Of a stretch of DNA of 64,000 nt, positions 17,772 through 26,697 are shown in pieces. The translations under genes were made by a program, and so were the position numbers. The notes under the pieces were generated by a model. The model did not search any database. It saw only the letters and a list, made by a program, of their open reading frames with translations, and was not told the origin of the DNA. Where the stretch lies: contig JAWXUM010000004.1 of the NCBI GenBank assembly GCA_044432645.1, positions 39,191-103,190 of the forward strand, in the 5' to 3' direction. This DNA is from SIG603 sp044432645. GTDB taxonomy: Bacteria; Bacillota; Clostridia; Oscillospirales; Acutalibacteraceae. Position 1 is the stretch's first letter. Each line of letters starts with the position of its first letter.

Positions 17772-19259
17772 ATGGGTAGTAAGAAAAATGATAGATACAC
17801 GCAGGCTGATTACAAAGCTTCAAAATTGTTTTTGATACCAAGTTTTTTTGCGTTGATATTATCAGCTGTTATGATTATTTTATTTAAAGCGAGTAGCTTA
17901 ATTCCAGGTAATTTGATTTTAGTTATTTCGTTTGTTATAATTATACTTCTAGGATTAACATTGACTTTAGCTTTGATAAAGAATAGAAAAACAAATATAA
18001 TAAGTATTGTATTGGGGATTATTTTGTCTATATTTTCAGCTATTGGTATTTTTGGCATACACACAACAACATCAACAATCAATTCAATAGCAAATGCAAC
18101 TTATCAAATTGATAATATGGTAGTTGTCGTTGATACTAACGATACATCAGAAAATATTTACGACGCAATAGATTATATTTTTGGCTATCAATCATCAGTC
18201 GATACCGATAACACTCAAATTATGATAGATGAAATTGAAAATTTGTTAGGTCAATCAATTACTTTGGTTGAATACGATTCTGTTCTTACATTAGGGCAAG
18301 CTCTTTTAGACAGCGAAGTGCATGCTATTATTTATAACGAAGCTTTTGATGTAATTATGAGTGAAAATATTGAGGATTTCTCAGATAGTGTTAGAATTTT
18401 ATATGAACACGGTATTAGTGTAGAAATTGAAACAGAAATTATACAGGAAGACAGCGATGAAAATGATGATGAAATTGTATCAGAAGTAAATAGTTTTAAT
18501 ATGTATATTAGTGGTATTGATACATATGGTTCTATTAGCAAGACAAGTCGTAGTGATGTTAATATAATAGTAACAGTAAATGTAGATACAAAAGAAATTC
18601 TGCTAACTACAACTCCTAGGGATACTTATTTAACTTTATCAGGTGTTTCGGGTGAAAAAAGCGACAAATTAACACATGCTGGAATTTACGGAATTGAAAC
18701 TTCTGTATCTACTTTAGAAGATTTTTATGATATTGAAATTGATTATTACACAAGAGTTAATTTTAGTTCTGTTATAGAAATAGTTGACAGTTTAGGTGGA
18801 ATTTCAGTTTATTCTGACTACTCCTTTAGTACCGATAATTATAGTTTTTATTCAGGTTGGAACACTATGACTGGCGCTCAAGCTTTAGAGTTTGCTAGGG
18901 AAAGATATAGCTTTTCTGATGGAGATTTCCAAAGAGGTAGAAATCAACAAGCAGTTATAGAAGGTATGATAAGCAAAGCTTTAGAACCTTCAGTTTTAGT
19001 TCAACTTACAGATATTATCGCTAGTGTAAGCGACTGTGTAGAAACAAGTATGTCTACAAGCGAAATTGCTGAACTTATTAGTACGCAAATAAAAGATGGT
19101 TCTAGTTGGACTATAGAAACTCAAGAATTAACAGGAACAACTGGTTCTAGTTATTGCTATTCTTTAGGTGCAAACTCTTCTGTTGTTTATGCCGATGATG
19201 ATTCTATAGCAGAAATTACCAACCAAATCAACGAAGTTCTAACTAATACAGTAGATTAA
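17772..19259 (+). CDS. LytR-CpsA-Psr (LCP) family wall glycopolymer ligase
   Basis: A 495-residue membrane-anchored protein. Three N-terminal helices (about residues 17-38, 45-68 and 74-95) precede an extracytoplasmic region. The LCP domain, about residues 255-400, contains TTTPRDTYL with the conserved Arg/Asp, KLTHAGIYG, YYTRVNFSSVIEIVDSLGG and the late FARERYSFSDGDFQRGRNQQ motif. LCP enzymes transfer undecaprenyl-linked teichoic acids or capsule to peptidoglycan. Residues about 110-230 resemble the accessory domain found in many clostridial members. The gene is monocistronic. Confidence 0.92.
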   Translation: MGSKKNDRYTQADYKASKLFLIPSFFALILSAVMIILFKASSLIPGNLILVISFVIIILLGLTLTLALIKNRKTNIISIVLGIILSIFSAIGIFGIHTTTSTINSIANATYQIDNMVVVVDTNDTSENIYDAIDYIFGYQSSVDTDNTQIMIDEIENLLGQSITLVEYDSVLTLGQALLDSEVHAIIYNEAFDVIMSENIEDFSDSVRILYEHGISVEIETEIIQEDSDENDDEIVSEVNSFNMYISGIDTYGSISKTSRSDVNIIVTVNVDTKEILLTTTPRDTYLTLSGVSGEKSDKLTHAGIYGIETSVSTLEDFYDIEIDYYTRVNFSSVIEIVDSLGGISVYSDYSFSTDNYSFYSGWNTMTGAQALEFARERYSFSDGDFQRGRNQQAVIEGMISKALEPSVLVQLTDIIASVSDCVETSMSTSEIAELISTQIKDGSSWTIETQELTGTTGSSYCYSLGANSSVVYADDDSIAEITNQINEVLTNTVD

Positions 19260-19273
19260 TAATATATAATTTT

Positions 19274-19306
19274 CAACCATTACAACTTGTTTGTAATGGT
19301 TGTTTT
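19274..19306 (+). terminator. Terminator after the LCP gene
   Basis: CAACCATTACAA / TTGTAATGGTTG with a short loop, followed by TTTTA. Confidence 0.85.
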
Positions 19307-19342
19307 ATGATGACAAAATTAGAAAAATGAAAGAATGGTAAT

Positions 19343-20671
19343 ATGCAATCTACAAATGATTTAACTAAGGGAAATGTTAGAAGTACATTAATTAAATATG
19401 CAATTCCTATGATACTTACAAGTGTTATGCAATCACTTTACGGCATGGTTGATATGATAATTGTTGGACAGTTTGTAGGTGGAGATGCAGTTTCAGCAAT
19501 AAATAATGGTTCGCTAATAATGACTTTTTTGTCAGCTATCGCAATAGGTTTTACCGTAGGTGGAAATATTGTAATTGGTCAAAACTTTGGAGCTAAAAAT
19601 GGGGAAGAGGCTAAGAAAGCTTCGGGAACTTTATTCGCTCTTACAATGCTAGCTGGTATCATTTGTTCGATAGTGTTTTATATTTTTTCCAGGAATTTAC
19701 TTGTTATGTTAGGTGCTCCCTCGCTAGAAGATGCAACTACATATCTTAAAATTTGCTCCTTTGGTATCCCGTTTATTTTCTCATATAATGCGTTAAATGC
19801 AACTTTAAGGGCTGTAGGTAATTCTAAGAAGCCTTTCCATTTTATAGCTAGTGCTATGGTTTTAAATATAATTTTAGATATTATTTTTGTAGCAGTTTTA
19901 GATTTAGCAGTTTTCGGTGTAGCACTTGCGACTATGATTTCACAATTTTTCTCATTCATATTAGCGTTTATTTATGTTTATAAAAACAGAGAAACTACAG
20001 GACTTACTAAAAAGTATTTTAAACTTGATAAAAATTATATAAAGCTAATTACAAAATATGGTTTTCCACTTGCACTGCAATCAACAGTAGGAAGTATTTC
20101 TTGGCTAGTTGTTGCGTATTTGCTTAATAAATATGGCACAGATGTTTCTGCCGGAAATGGAATTTCCAATAAAATCAAAGAGTTCTGTCAGCTTTTCATT
20201 ACGTCAATTTCAAGTGCAACAGCCACAATGGCAGCTCAAAATATAGGAGCGAAACAGTTTGACCGTGCAAAACAAGCAATGAAAGAATGTATGAAAATCA
20301 CGCTATCGCTGGCGTTATTGTTTATTATTATTTGTGAAATTTTTGCACCAATGCTTGTAAGTATATTTATTAATGATAGTGTAGTGGCAAACTATGCTGT
20401 AGCAAATCTAAGAATAGAAATAATAGCACAACTGTTTTATGCAGGATTTTATTCGTTCAACGTTCTTGCAAATGGCTCGGGACATACATTGTTTGTTATG
20501 GTAAATTCTTTCCTGAATTGTATAGTTGTACGTTTGATTTTGGCTATAATTTTGGAAAGCACAATTGGTTTAACTGGTATTTATTTAGCATGTTTAATAG
20601 CGCCGTCAGTTTCAGTTCCAGTTGGTTATATGTTCTACAAGTCAAATAAATGGAAACATTCGCTTAAATAA
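19343..20671 (+). CDS. MATE family efflux transporter
   Basis: A 442-residue, twelve-helix exporter of the multidrug and toxin extrusion family, coupled to Na+ or H+. Typical segments are the N-terminal PMILTSVMQSLYGMVDMIIVGQFVG, the AINNGSLIM region, LNATLRAVGNSKKPF in the loop before helix 5, and the repeated half starting PLALQSTVGSISW. Substrate is unknown. It faces the marR-containing operon across a shared bidirectional terminator and does not belong to it. Confidence 0.9.
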   Translation: MQSTNDLTKGNVRSTLIKYAIPMILTSVMQSLYGMVDMIIVGQFVGGDAVSAINNGSLIMTFLSAIAIGFTVGGNIVIGQNFGAKNGEEAKKASGTLFALTMLAGIICSIVFYIFSRNLLVMLGAPSLEDATTYLKICSFGIPFIFSYNALNATLRAVGNSKKPFHFIASAMVLNIILDIIFVAVLDLAVFGVALATMISQFFSFILAFIYVYKNRETTGLTKKYFKLDKNYIKLITKYGFPLALQSTVGSISWLVVAYLLNKYGTDVSAGNGISNKIKEFCQLFITSISSATATMAAQNIGAKQFDRAKQAMKECMKITLSLALLFIIICEIFAPMLVSIFINDSVVANYAVANLRIEIIAQLFYAGFYSFNVLANGSGHTLFVMVNSFLNCIVVRLILAIILESTIGLTGIYLACLIAPSVSVPVGYMFYKSNKWKHSLK

Positions 20672-20672
20672 A

Positions 20673-20706
20673 AAAATGCCCACAAGCATGAACTTGTGGG
20701 CATTTT
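20673..20706. terminator. Bidirectional terminator between the MATE gene and marR
   Basis: AAAATGCCCACAAG / CTTGTGGGCATTTT, 14 bp with a six-base loop, A-run on the left and T-run on the right, so it serves both convergent transcripts. Confidence 0.92.
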
Positions 20707-20710
20707 AATT

Positions 20711-21145
20711 TTATTTTGCAAGTTTATCCAATAGATTGTACAAAGTGTCAATTTCTTCATTTGAAAAATTTTCAAATATAATTTTTGCGTGCTTTTTAAC
20801 ACCTTCATCTAGTTTTTGTGCAACATTAGCGCCAGTTTCAGTTAAAGTAATGATTTTCTCATTGTTATGAGTTCCATTTTCTTTAACTATAAGTTCTTTT
20901 GTTTCTAATTTCTTAATAGTTTCCGAAACGGCTTGAGAACTTATATTCATAATATTAGCGATGGCACGTTGATTTAAGCTACCGTTTTCCATTAAAGTTA
21001 CAAGCATATTACAGCCAGATGGAGGAAGTTTATATTTTTGTTGTAGTGGTAATTCTTCATTATTTTGTTGGCTTAAATTGTGTCTAGTTGCTCTTATTTG
21101 TTCGCTAACTCCAAAAAATTTAATTAGAACTAAATGTTTTTCCAA
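20711..21145 (-). CDS. MarR family transcriptional regulator
   Basis: A 144-residue winged-helix repressor. The helix-turn-helix lies at about residues 55-80 (LNQRAIANIMNISSQAVSETIKKLE) followed by a wing with TETG. It is the last gene of an operon with two ABC half-transporters, 20 bases after them, the usual arrangement for a self-limiting efflux system. The start is TTG at 21145 with AAGGAGG eight bases upstream. Its likely operator is the pair of TCAATTGRTTGA sites at 24922-24955. The inducing ligand is unknown. Confidence 0.9.
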   Translation of the reverse strand: MEKHLVLIKFFGVSEQIRATRHNLSQQNNEELPLQQKYKLPPSGCNMLVTLMENGSLNQRAIANIMNISSQAVSETIKKLETKELIVKENGTHNNEKIITLTETGANVAQKLDEGVKKHAKIIFENFSNEEIDTLYNLLDKLAK

Positions 21146-21165
21146 ATAAAATTCCTCCTTTAAAA

Positions 21166-23163
21166 TTAATCAAGTTTAGACATACCAGTGTATAGGCTAT
21201 AGTATTTACCTTCTAAGGCTAGTAATTCTTCGTGGCTACCTTGTTCAATAATTTCACCATATTCCAACACAATAATAACGTCAGAGTTTCTAACAGTAGA
21301 AAGTCTATGAGCGATAACAAATGTTGTTCTAGAGTCCATAAGTCTATCAAGTGCTTGTTCAATATGTTTTTCAGTTCTTGTATCAACAGAACTAGTAGCT
21401 TCGTCCAAAACAAGTATAGGAGCCTTTGAAATAGCAGCTCTAGCAATATTTAAAAGCTGTCTTTGACCTTGGCTTAAGTTACTACCGTCGCCAGTTAAAA
21501 CAGTGTCATAACCGTTTTCAAGTCTAATAATAAAGTTATGAGCATTTGCTGTTTTAGCAGCAACTATAATATCTTCATCACTAGCATCAAGTCTACCATA
21601 GCGAATATTCTCTTTAACAGTACCAGTAAACAAGTGAGTATCTTGTAAAACCATAGCAATATTTTGTCTTAAATATTCACGTTTATAATCTTTAATGTCA
21701 ACACCGTCAATTGTAATTGAGCCACTGTTAATGTCATAAAAACGATTTAAAAGGTTAGTAATTGTAGTTTTACCAGCACCAGTTGAACCAACAAAGGCAA
21801 TTTTTTGAGAAGTATTAGCTTGTAAAGAAATTCCTTTTAAAACTGGAACATTTGGTAAATAGCCAAATTCTACTTTTTTAAGTTCAATTTCACCTTTGAT
21901 ATGTTTTGGAGCAACAGCATCCAATGAATCTTTAGGTTCAGGCTCTTCATCCATAACTTCGAAAACACGTTCAGCACCTGCTAAAGCAGAGAAAATAGTG
22001 TTAACTTGCATGAAAATAGCGCTTATAGGGCCACTAAAACTTTTTGAATAGTTTAAGAAAATAGCAAAACCACCAACGTCAAAACCTTGGAATAAGCATA
22101 GAAGTCCACCAACACAAGCAGTAATACCGTAGCTAAGTTGAGTCAAACCACCCATGATAGGTCCCATAGTACCACTTAAAAATTGAGCAAAGAAAGATTT
22201 TTCACGGTAAGCACCGTTTAATTCTTTAAACTCATCAATTGTCATATCTTCATAATTGAAAACTTTAACAACTTTTTGACCAGTAATTCTTTCTTCAATA
22301 AATCCGTTAAGTTCACCAATTGCCTCTTGTTGCTCTTTATAGTAAACTCTTGTTTTTTTAGAAATTGTTTTTGTAACATAAGTGAAAACAGGTGTAATGA
22401 TTAATGTAACAATAGTTAAAATCCAGTTTGTGTAAATCATTATACAAAGTGTTGTTACTAATGTAATAGAACTTGAAATAAGCTGAACGCAAGTTGAGGA
22501 AAGCATAGTGCTAATAGCATCAACATCGTTTGTAAATCTACTCATAATATCGCCATTATTGTTTGAGTCAAAATATTTTAGTGGCAATTTTTGTAGGGAT
22601 ACATATAAATCTTCTCTTAATTTCTTAAGTGCATTTTGAGCAACATTAAGCATAAAGCGAGATTGCAAATAGGAACAAACTACAGAAATAGAATAAATTA
22701 TTGCCATAAGTGACAAGTATTTTACAAGAATAGGTGCACCTTCATTATTAGTAATAGCGTTAATAACAGGACGCATTATATAACTTGCTGTAATAGAAGT
22801 TATACTGCCTATAATTACGAAAATGAAAGCTAAAATAATTTGAGTTTTTTGAGCTTTTAAATAATCCCAAAGTCTTAACAAAGTCTTTTTAGTATCTTTA
22901 ACAGCAGCTCTTTCTTGACCCATTCCTCTTCCAGGAGGACCACCACCAGGGCCTGGCATACTAACTTTGGATTGCACGTTTTGTCCTTGACCAGATTGTT
23001 CTTTCCTAGCATATTTACCTGCTGGAGGTTTACCGTGTGGAGGCATACCCTCTGGAGGCTTACCGTGTGGAGGCATGCCTTTTGGTGGTTTACCTTCTGG
23101 AGGTCTGCCGTGTGGAGGCATATGTTCTAAATCTTCTTTTGTTGGTCGTTTATTATCAGACAT
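21166..23163 (-). CDS. ABC exporter half-transporter with Pro-rich N-terminal extension
   Basis: A 665-residue fusion. Residues 1-85 form a soluble, disordered-looking extension with seven tandem PPxG(K/R/M) pentapeptides followed by a Gly/Pro-rich stretch. The membrane domain covers about 100-390 and the ATPase about 420-655. Walker A is GSTGAGKTT, the signature is LSQGQRQ, and Walker B ends LDEA with catalytic Glu. It is the active-site half of a heterodimer with the next gene. The start is ATG 23163, with AGGAGG eight bases upstream and an 8-base overlap with its partner. Earlier in-frame codons lie inside that partner. The extension could bind metal or partner proteins; this is unproven. 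Confidence 0.9.
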   Translation of the reverse strand: MSDNKRPTKEDLEHMPPHGRPPEGKPPKGMPPHGKPPEGMPPHGKPPAGKYARKEQSGQGQNVQSKVSMPGPGGGPPGRGMGQERAAVKDTKKTLLRLWDYLKAQKTQIILAFIFVIIGSITSITASYIMRPVINAITNNEGAPILVKYLSLMAIIYSISVVCSYLQSRFMLNVAQNALKKLREDLYVSLQKLPLKYFDSNNNGDIMSRFTNDVDAISTMLSSTCVQLISSSITLVTTLCIMIYTNWILTIVTLIITPVFTYVTKTISKKTRVYYKEQQEAIGELNGFIEERITGQKVVKVFNYEDMTIDEFKELNGAYREKSFFAQFLSGTMGPIMGGLTQLSYGITACVGGLLCLFQGFDVGGFAIFLNYSKSFSGPISAIFMQVNTIFSALAGAERVFEVMDEEPEPKDSLDAVAPKHIKGEIELKKVEFGYLPNVPVLKGISLQANTSQKIAFVGSTGAGKTTITNLLNRFYDINSGSITIDGVDIKDYKREYLRQNIAMVLQDTHLFTGTVKENIRYGRLDASDEDIIVAAKTANAHNFIIRLENGYDTVLTGDGSNLSQGQRQLLNIARAAISKAPILVLDEATSSVDTRTEKHIEQALDRLMDSRTTFVIAHRLSTVRNSDVIIVLEYGEIIEQGSHEELLALEGKYYSLYTGMSKLD
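23014..23118 (-). repeat. Seven 15-bp coding repeats (PPxG-K/R/M)
   Basis: Residues 16-50 of the ABC subunit are seven units: PPHGR, PPEGK, PPKGM, PPHGK, PPEGM, PPHGK, PPAGK. The 15-base DNA units are near identical, so slippage or recombination could change copy number. Confidence 0.9.
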
Positions 23164-24895
23164 TGTCACTACCTCCTGACTCCATTTGTGAATTGTAAAT
23201 TTCGTTATAAATTTCAGAACTTTCCATAAGTTCATCATGTGTTCCCATATTAGTAATATGACCGTCGTTCATTACAATAATTTTATCAGCATTTATTACC
23301 GAGCTAATTCTTTGTGCGATAATAATTTTTGTTACATCACCAAGGTCGCTATACAAATGACTTCTAATTCTTGATTCAGTCGCTGTGTCAACTGCACTAG
23401 TCGAGTCGTCCAAAATAAGAACTTTTGTTTTCTTAATCAATGCACGAGCAATACAAAGTCTTTGCTTTTGACCACCTGAGAAGTTAAGACCACCTTGGTC
23501 AATAAATGTTTCATAGCCGTCTTCAGTAGCCTCAATAAAGTCACTAGCAGCAGCCCAATCAGCAACATTTGTTATGTCTTCGTCGGTTGCATTTTGGTCG
23601 CCCCACATAAGGTTTTCTTTAATTGTACCAGTGAAAAGTAAGTTGTTTTGTAGTACCATTGCAACACCGTCACGTAAGTTTTTAAGTGAGTAGTCTTTTA
23701 CATTTGTTCCATCAACGTAAACGTTACCAGCATCTGCGTCATATAAACGTGGAATTAAATGCACAAAACTTGTTTTACCACAACCAGTAGAACCGATTAT
23801 ACCAACAGTTTCACCAGATTTAATATGAATATTAATGTTTGAAAGTACAAGTTCTTTGTTGTTTTTGTAATATTTAAAATTAACATTTTCAAAAACAACA
23901 TCACCAGAATTAACTGTTTTATCAAGCTTTTTAGCGTTATCATCTGAAATATCAACTTCTTCATCTAATATCTCAGAAACACGTTTACCACTTACAATAG
24001 CTCTTGAAGCTTGCATAAATACATTGGCAAGCATACCAACTGAACCAAGTATTTGAGCTAAATATGTAATTAAAGCACTTATGCTACCAATAGCGATTTC
24101 GCCATTGTTAAATGCAGTAGCACCAAACCATAAAATAGCAATTGTACCAGCATTAACTAAAATTGTCATAGCAGGTGTTTGTAAAATTGTAATACGGAAA
24201 GCTTGTAAACCAGTAGTTTTTAAATCGTCATTAACATCATCAAATCTATCAGCTTCGTATTTCTCACGTGTTAAAGCTTTAACTATTCTAATGTTAGTTA
24301 AAATCTCTTGAACAGTTGTGTTAAGTGCGTCAACTTTAATTTGTAATAATGCGAATTTTTTATAGGCGAAATACAAAACTAAAGCAATTATTATTGCTAA
24401 AATTGGAACTATAACAACAAAAATAATAGCAAGTTTTGCGTTGATTGTAAAAGCCATAATCATAGCACCCACAAGAAGACCAGGTGCTCTAAATGCCATT
24501 CTTAGGGCGATTACAACTAGTTGTTGTAACTGAGTAATATCATTTGTTAATCTTGTAACAAGTGAACCAGTGCTAAATTTATCAATATTTTGGAAAGAGA
24601 AGCTCTGTATTTTCGTAAAAATGTCCTCTCTTAAATCATGTGCAAATTCAACAGATGCTTTTGTGGCAGCATATGCGGCACCAGTACCAGATAAAATCGC
24701 CATAACAAAAACACCAAACATTTTTAAAGCTAAAATGCCAAGTGTTGAAGCTTCTCCACTTGCAACACCAATATCAATAACGTCTGCTGCTAATGCTGGC
24801 ATTAAAACGTCAGCGTAAACTTCAACAACCATTAAGAGTGGTGACAAAACAAAGAATATCCAGTAGGGTTTAATGTACTTAAAATATCGTTTCAC
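23156..24895 (-). CDS. ABC exporter half-transporter, degenerate-site subunit
   Basis: A 579-residue ABC type-1 fusion, first gene of the MarR-linked operon. The membrane domain spans about 10-300 and the ATPase about 330-565. Walker A is GSTGCGKTS, the signature FSGGQKQR is canonical, and Walker B ends LDDS, so Asp replaces the catalytic Glu. This complements the downstream subunit. The start is GTG 24895 with AGGAG in front; an upstream in-frame codon would put that ribosome site inside the coding region. It is controlled by the promoter and operator at 24922-24988. Confidence 0.9.
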   Translation of the reverse strand: MKRYFKYIKPYWIFFVLSPLLMVVEVYADVLMPALAADVIDIGVASGEASTLGILALKMFGVFVMAILSGTGAAYAATKASVEFAHDLREDIFTKIQSFSFQNIDKFSTGSLVTRLTNDITQLQQLVVIALRMAFRAPGLLVGAMIMAFTINAKLAIIFVVIVPILAIIIALVLYFAYKKFALLQIKVDALNTTVQEILTNIRIVKALTREKYEADRFDDVNDDLKTTGLQAFRITILQTPAMTILVNAGTIAILWFGATAFNNGEIAIGSISALITYLAQILGSVGMLANVFMQASRAIVSGKRVSEILDEEVDISDDNAKKLDKTVNSGDVVFENVNFKYYKNNKELVLSNINIHIKSGETVGIIGSTGCGKTSFVHLIPRLYDADAGNVYVDGTNVKDYSLKNLRDGVAMVLQNNLLFTGTIKENLMWGDQNATDEDITNVADWAAASDFIEATEDGYETFIDQGGLNFSGGQKQRLCIARALIKKTKVLILDDSTSAVDTATESRIRSHLYSDLGDVTKIIIAQRISSVINADKIIVMNDGHITNMGTHDELMESSEIYNEIYNSQMESGGSDNV

Positions 24896-24921
24896 TATAT
24901 TTTCTCCTAAATAAAATTTCG

Positions 24922-24955
24922 GTTTCAATCAATTGACATGGTTTCAACCAATTGA
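24922..24955 (-). promoter_or_regulatory. Tandem operator for the MarR repressor
   Basis: Two copies of GTTTCAAYCAATTGA (plus-strand reading) start 19 bases apart at 24922 and 24941. Each contains TCAA-N4-TTGA dyad symmetry; the second sits in a 20-bp imperfect palindrome. They lie directly downstream of the -10 box over the expected transcription start and 5' leader, where a bound MarR would block RNA polymerase. Confidence 0.7.
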
Positions 24956-24959
24956 TACC

Positions 24960-24988
24960 ATGATACAACAATATTTACAATAAGTCAA
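24960..24988 (-). promoter_or_regulatory. Promoter of the ABC-ABC-marR operon
   Basis: On the minus strand, TTGACT (24988-24983), 17 bases, TATCAT (24965-24960), then the operator pair. It is about 65 bases before the GTG start. Confidence 0.8.
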
Positions 24989-25014
24989 TAGTTTTTTATT
25001 AATGTTCAAATAAA

Positions 25015-25044
25015 AAAATCAGCTGCAAAAAAACAGCTGATTTT
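25015..25044 (-). terminator. Terminator after the GNAT gene
   Basis: AAAATCAGCTG / CAGCTGATTTT around an A-rich loop; read leftward it ends in a run of seven T, just after the acetyltransferase stop. Confidence 0.85.
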
Positions 25045-25048
25045 AAAT

Positions 25049-25555
25049 TTATAATACGTATTCAAAAGCAATTCTACTAGTTCCGTCTAATATTGTAATT
25101 TCGCCACAATATTTAAACCCGAATTTGTTCATTGCGTTTTGCATTGGAATATTATCAATATGAGTGTCGCATCTAACGGATTTAATACCAGCTTCTTTAG
25201 TGATTTCTGTGCCGTACTCCATCAATTTATAGGCAATGCCTTTTCTTTTGTGGTTAGGAGAAACAGCAAGCCTGTGAACTACACCGTAAACTTCACTGTC
25301 AACAAACCAAGAGCCAGAATCTAATTTTTTGTAAGTAATTTCGTCGCCCACATAAACAGCAGCTGTTGCAATAATTTCGCCATCTTCTACACATACAACA
25401 CCTTGTTTTTTCTCTACATCAATTTTAGCAGTGTCAGCGTTAGGGGTTGCGCCTTGCCATTGGTCAAGGTTCATTTCAGCCATTGATTTTCTTGCACTTT
25501 CGTAAAGAGAAACCATAGCAGGTATATCTTCCATTGTTGATCTTCGTATAATCAT
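25049..25555 (-). CDS. GNAT family N-acetyltransferase
   Basis: A 168-residue acetyltransferase of the GCN5 fold. The acetyl-CoA loop is VHRLAVSPNHKRKGIAYKLM (about residues 97-116; the pattern R/Q-x-x-G-x-A is present). The N-terminal IRRSTMEDIPAMVSLY segment is a common GNAT start. Acceptor unknown; related clostridial proteins are uncharacterised. The ATG at 25555 is preceded by AAGGAG six bases away; the longer in-frame start lacks one. It is transcribed alone. Confidence 0.85.
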   Translation of the reverse strand: MIIRRSTMEDIPAMVSLYESARKSMAEMNLDQWQGATPNADTAKIDVEKKQGVVCVEDGEIIATAAVYVGDEITYKKLDSGSWFVDSEVYGVVHRLAVSPNHKRKGIAYKLMEYGTEITKEAGIKSVRCDTHIDNIPMQNAMNKFGFKYCGEITILDGTSRIAFEYVL

Positions 25556-25636
25556 TTTAAACTCCTTATAATACATTTAATTTTCTTTATACATATTTTA
25601 ATATATTTCACAAAAAATATCAACTAAATTTTTCTA

Positions 25637-25665
25637 TTGAAAAAAATTAAAATTAAAGGTATAAT
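25637..25665 (+). promoter_or_regulatory. Promoter for manA
   Basis: TTGAAA (25637-25642), 17 bases, TATAAT (25660-25665), 31 bases before the start. Confidence 0.75.
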
Positions 25666-25695
25666 AATAAAGTACTATTTGTTAGGAGAATGAGA

Positions 25696-26655
25696 ATGAA
25701 AATTGTAAAATTAGAAGCTGCCTTCAAAAATTATATTTGGGGTGGAACAAAATTAAGAGATATTTACGAGAAAAACTGTAATTTTAACAAAGTTGCTGAA
25801 AGTTGGGAACTTTCAACTCATAAAGATGGACAAAGTGTAATTGCACAAGGTGAATTTAAAGGAATAACTTTAAATGAGTATATTGAAATTCAAGGAAGGA
25901 AAATTTTAGGAAATAACGCACTAAAGTTTGAAAATTTTCCAGTTTTAATTAAGTTTATAGATGCAAAAAATCCACTGTCAGTTCAAGTTCACCCAAGTGA
26001 TGAATATGCGCTTAAAGTGGAAAAGGAATATGGTAAAACTGAGATGTGGTATGTAATGGAGTGCGACAAAGGTTCATCACTATATTTTGGTGTGAATAAG
26101 GAAATAAGCAAAGAAGATTTTGCAAAAAAAATTAACGATAATACAGTAGAAGAAGTTTTGAATAAAGTTGAAGTAAATAAAGGCGATGTTTTCTTTATAG
26201 AAGCTGGCACAATCCACGCGATTGGTGCTGGAATTATGATTTGTGAAATTCAGCAAAACTCTAATACCACTTACCGTGTTTATGATTATGGAAGAGTTGG
26301 CGACGACGGAAACCCTAGAGAACTTCACGTTCAAAAAGCATTAGATGTATCTAATTTTTCACCGACAATAATTGAAAGTAACAACAAATCTACCGAAGAA
26401 ATTCAAGGTGGACAAAAGATAGAATTAGCATCTTGTCAGTATTTTACAGCTGAAAAATATAACGTAGACTCTGAAATGAATTTATTTGCTGATTTAAATT
26501 CTTTTGTTTCAATTGTTATTTTAGAAGGTAGTGGTGAAATAATAGGCGATGAAAATTCAGTTAAATTTGTAGCTGGCGATAGTATTTTTGTGCCAGCAGA
26601 TTTAGGTGTTTTTACTGTAAAAGGTGAATGCCAATTAATTAAAACAACTGTTTAA
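25696..26655 (+). CDS. manA: Mannose-6-phosphate isomerase, class I
   Basis: A 319-residue zinc cupin that interconverts mannose 6-phosphate and fructose 6-phosphate. Zinc-site segments are SVQVHPSDEYAL, KTEMWYVME and GTIHAIGAG, and the active-site NTTYRVYDYGR stretch is intact. The length fits the short Gram-positive form. AGGAG lies seven bases before ATG 25696, so this is preferred to the ATG six bases earlier. No PTS or other mannose genes are adjacent. Confidence 0.93.
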   Translation: MKIVKLEAAFKNYIWGGTKLRDIYEKNCNFNKVAESWELSTHKDGQSVIAQGEFKGITLNEYIEIQGRKILGNNALKFENFPVLIKFIDAKNPLSVQVHPSDEYALKVEKEYGKTEMWYVMECDKGSSLYFGVNKEISKEDFAKKINDNTVEEVLNKVEVNKGDVFFIEAGTIHAIGAGIMICEIQQNSNTTYRVYDYGRVGDDGNPRELHVQKALDVSNFSPTIIESNNKSTEEIQGGQKIELASCQYFTAEKYNVDSEMNLFADLNSFVSIVILEGSGEIIGDENSVKFVAGDSIFVPADLGVFTVKGECQLIKTTV

Positions 26656-26663
26656 GCAAAAAA

Positions 26664-26691
26664 ATAAGGAGAACAAATTTGTTCTCCTTAT
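26664..26691 (-). terminator. Terminator between manA and the cyclophilin gene
   Basis: A perfect 28-base palindrome (ATAAGGAGAACAAA and its complement). Its T-run is on the minus strand, so it mainly stops the cyclophilin transcript, with a weaker effect on manA. Confidence 0.82.
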
Positions 26692-26697
26692 AAAAAA

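Noticed and set aside
22915..23130. Plus-strand Trp/Phe/Arg-rich frame opposite the Pro-rich repeat
   Set aside because: It is the shadow of the repeat on the other strand; periodicity alone produces it.
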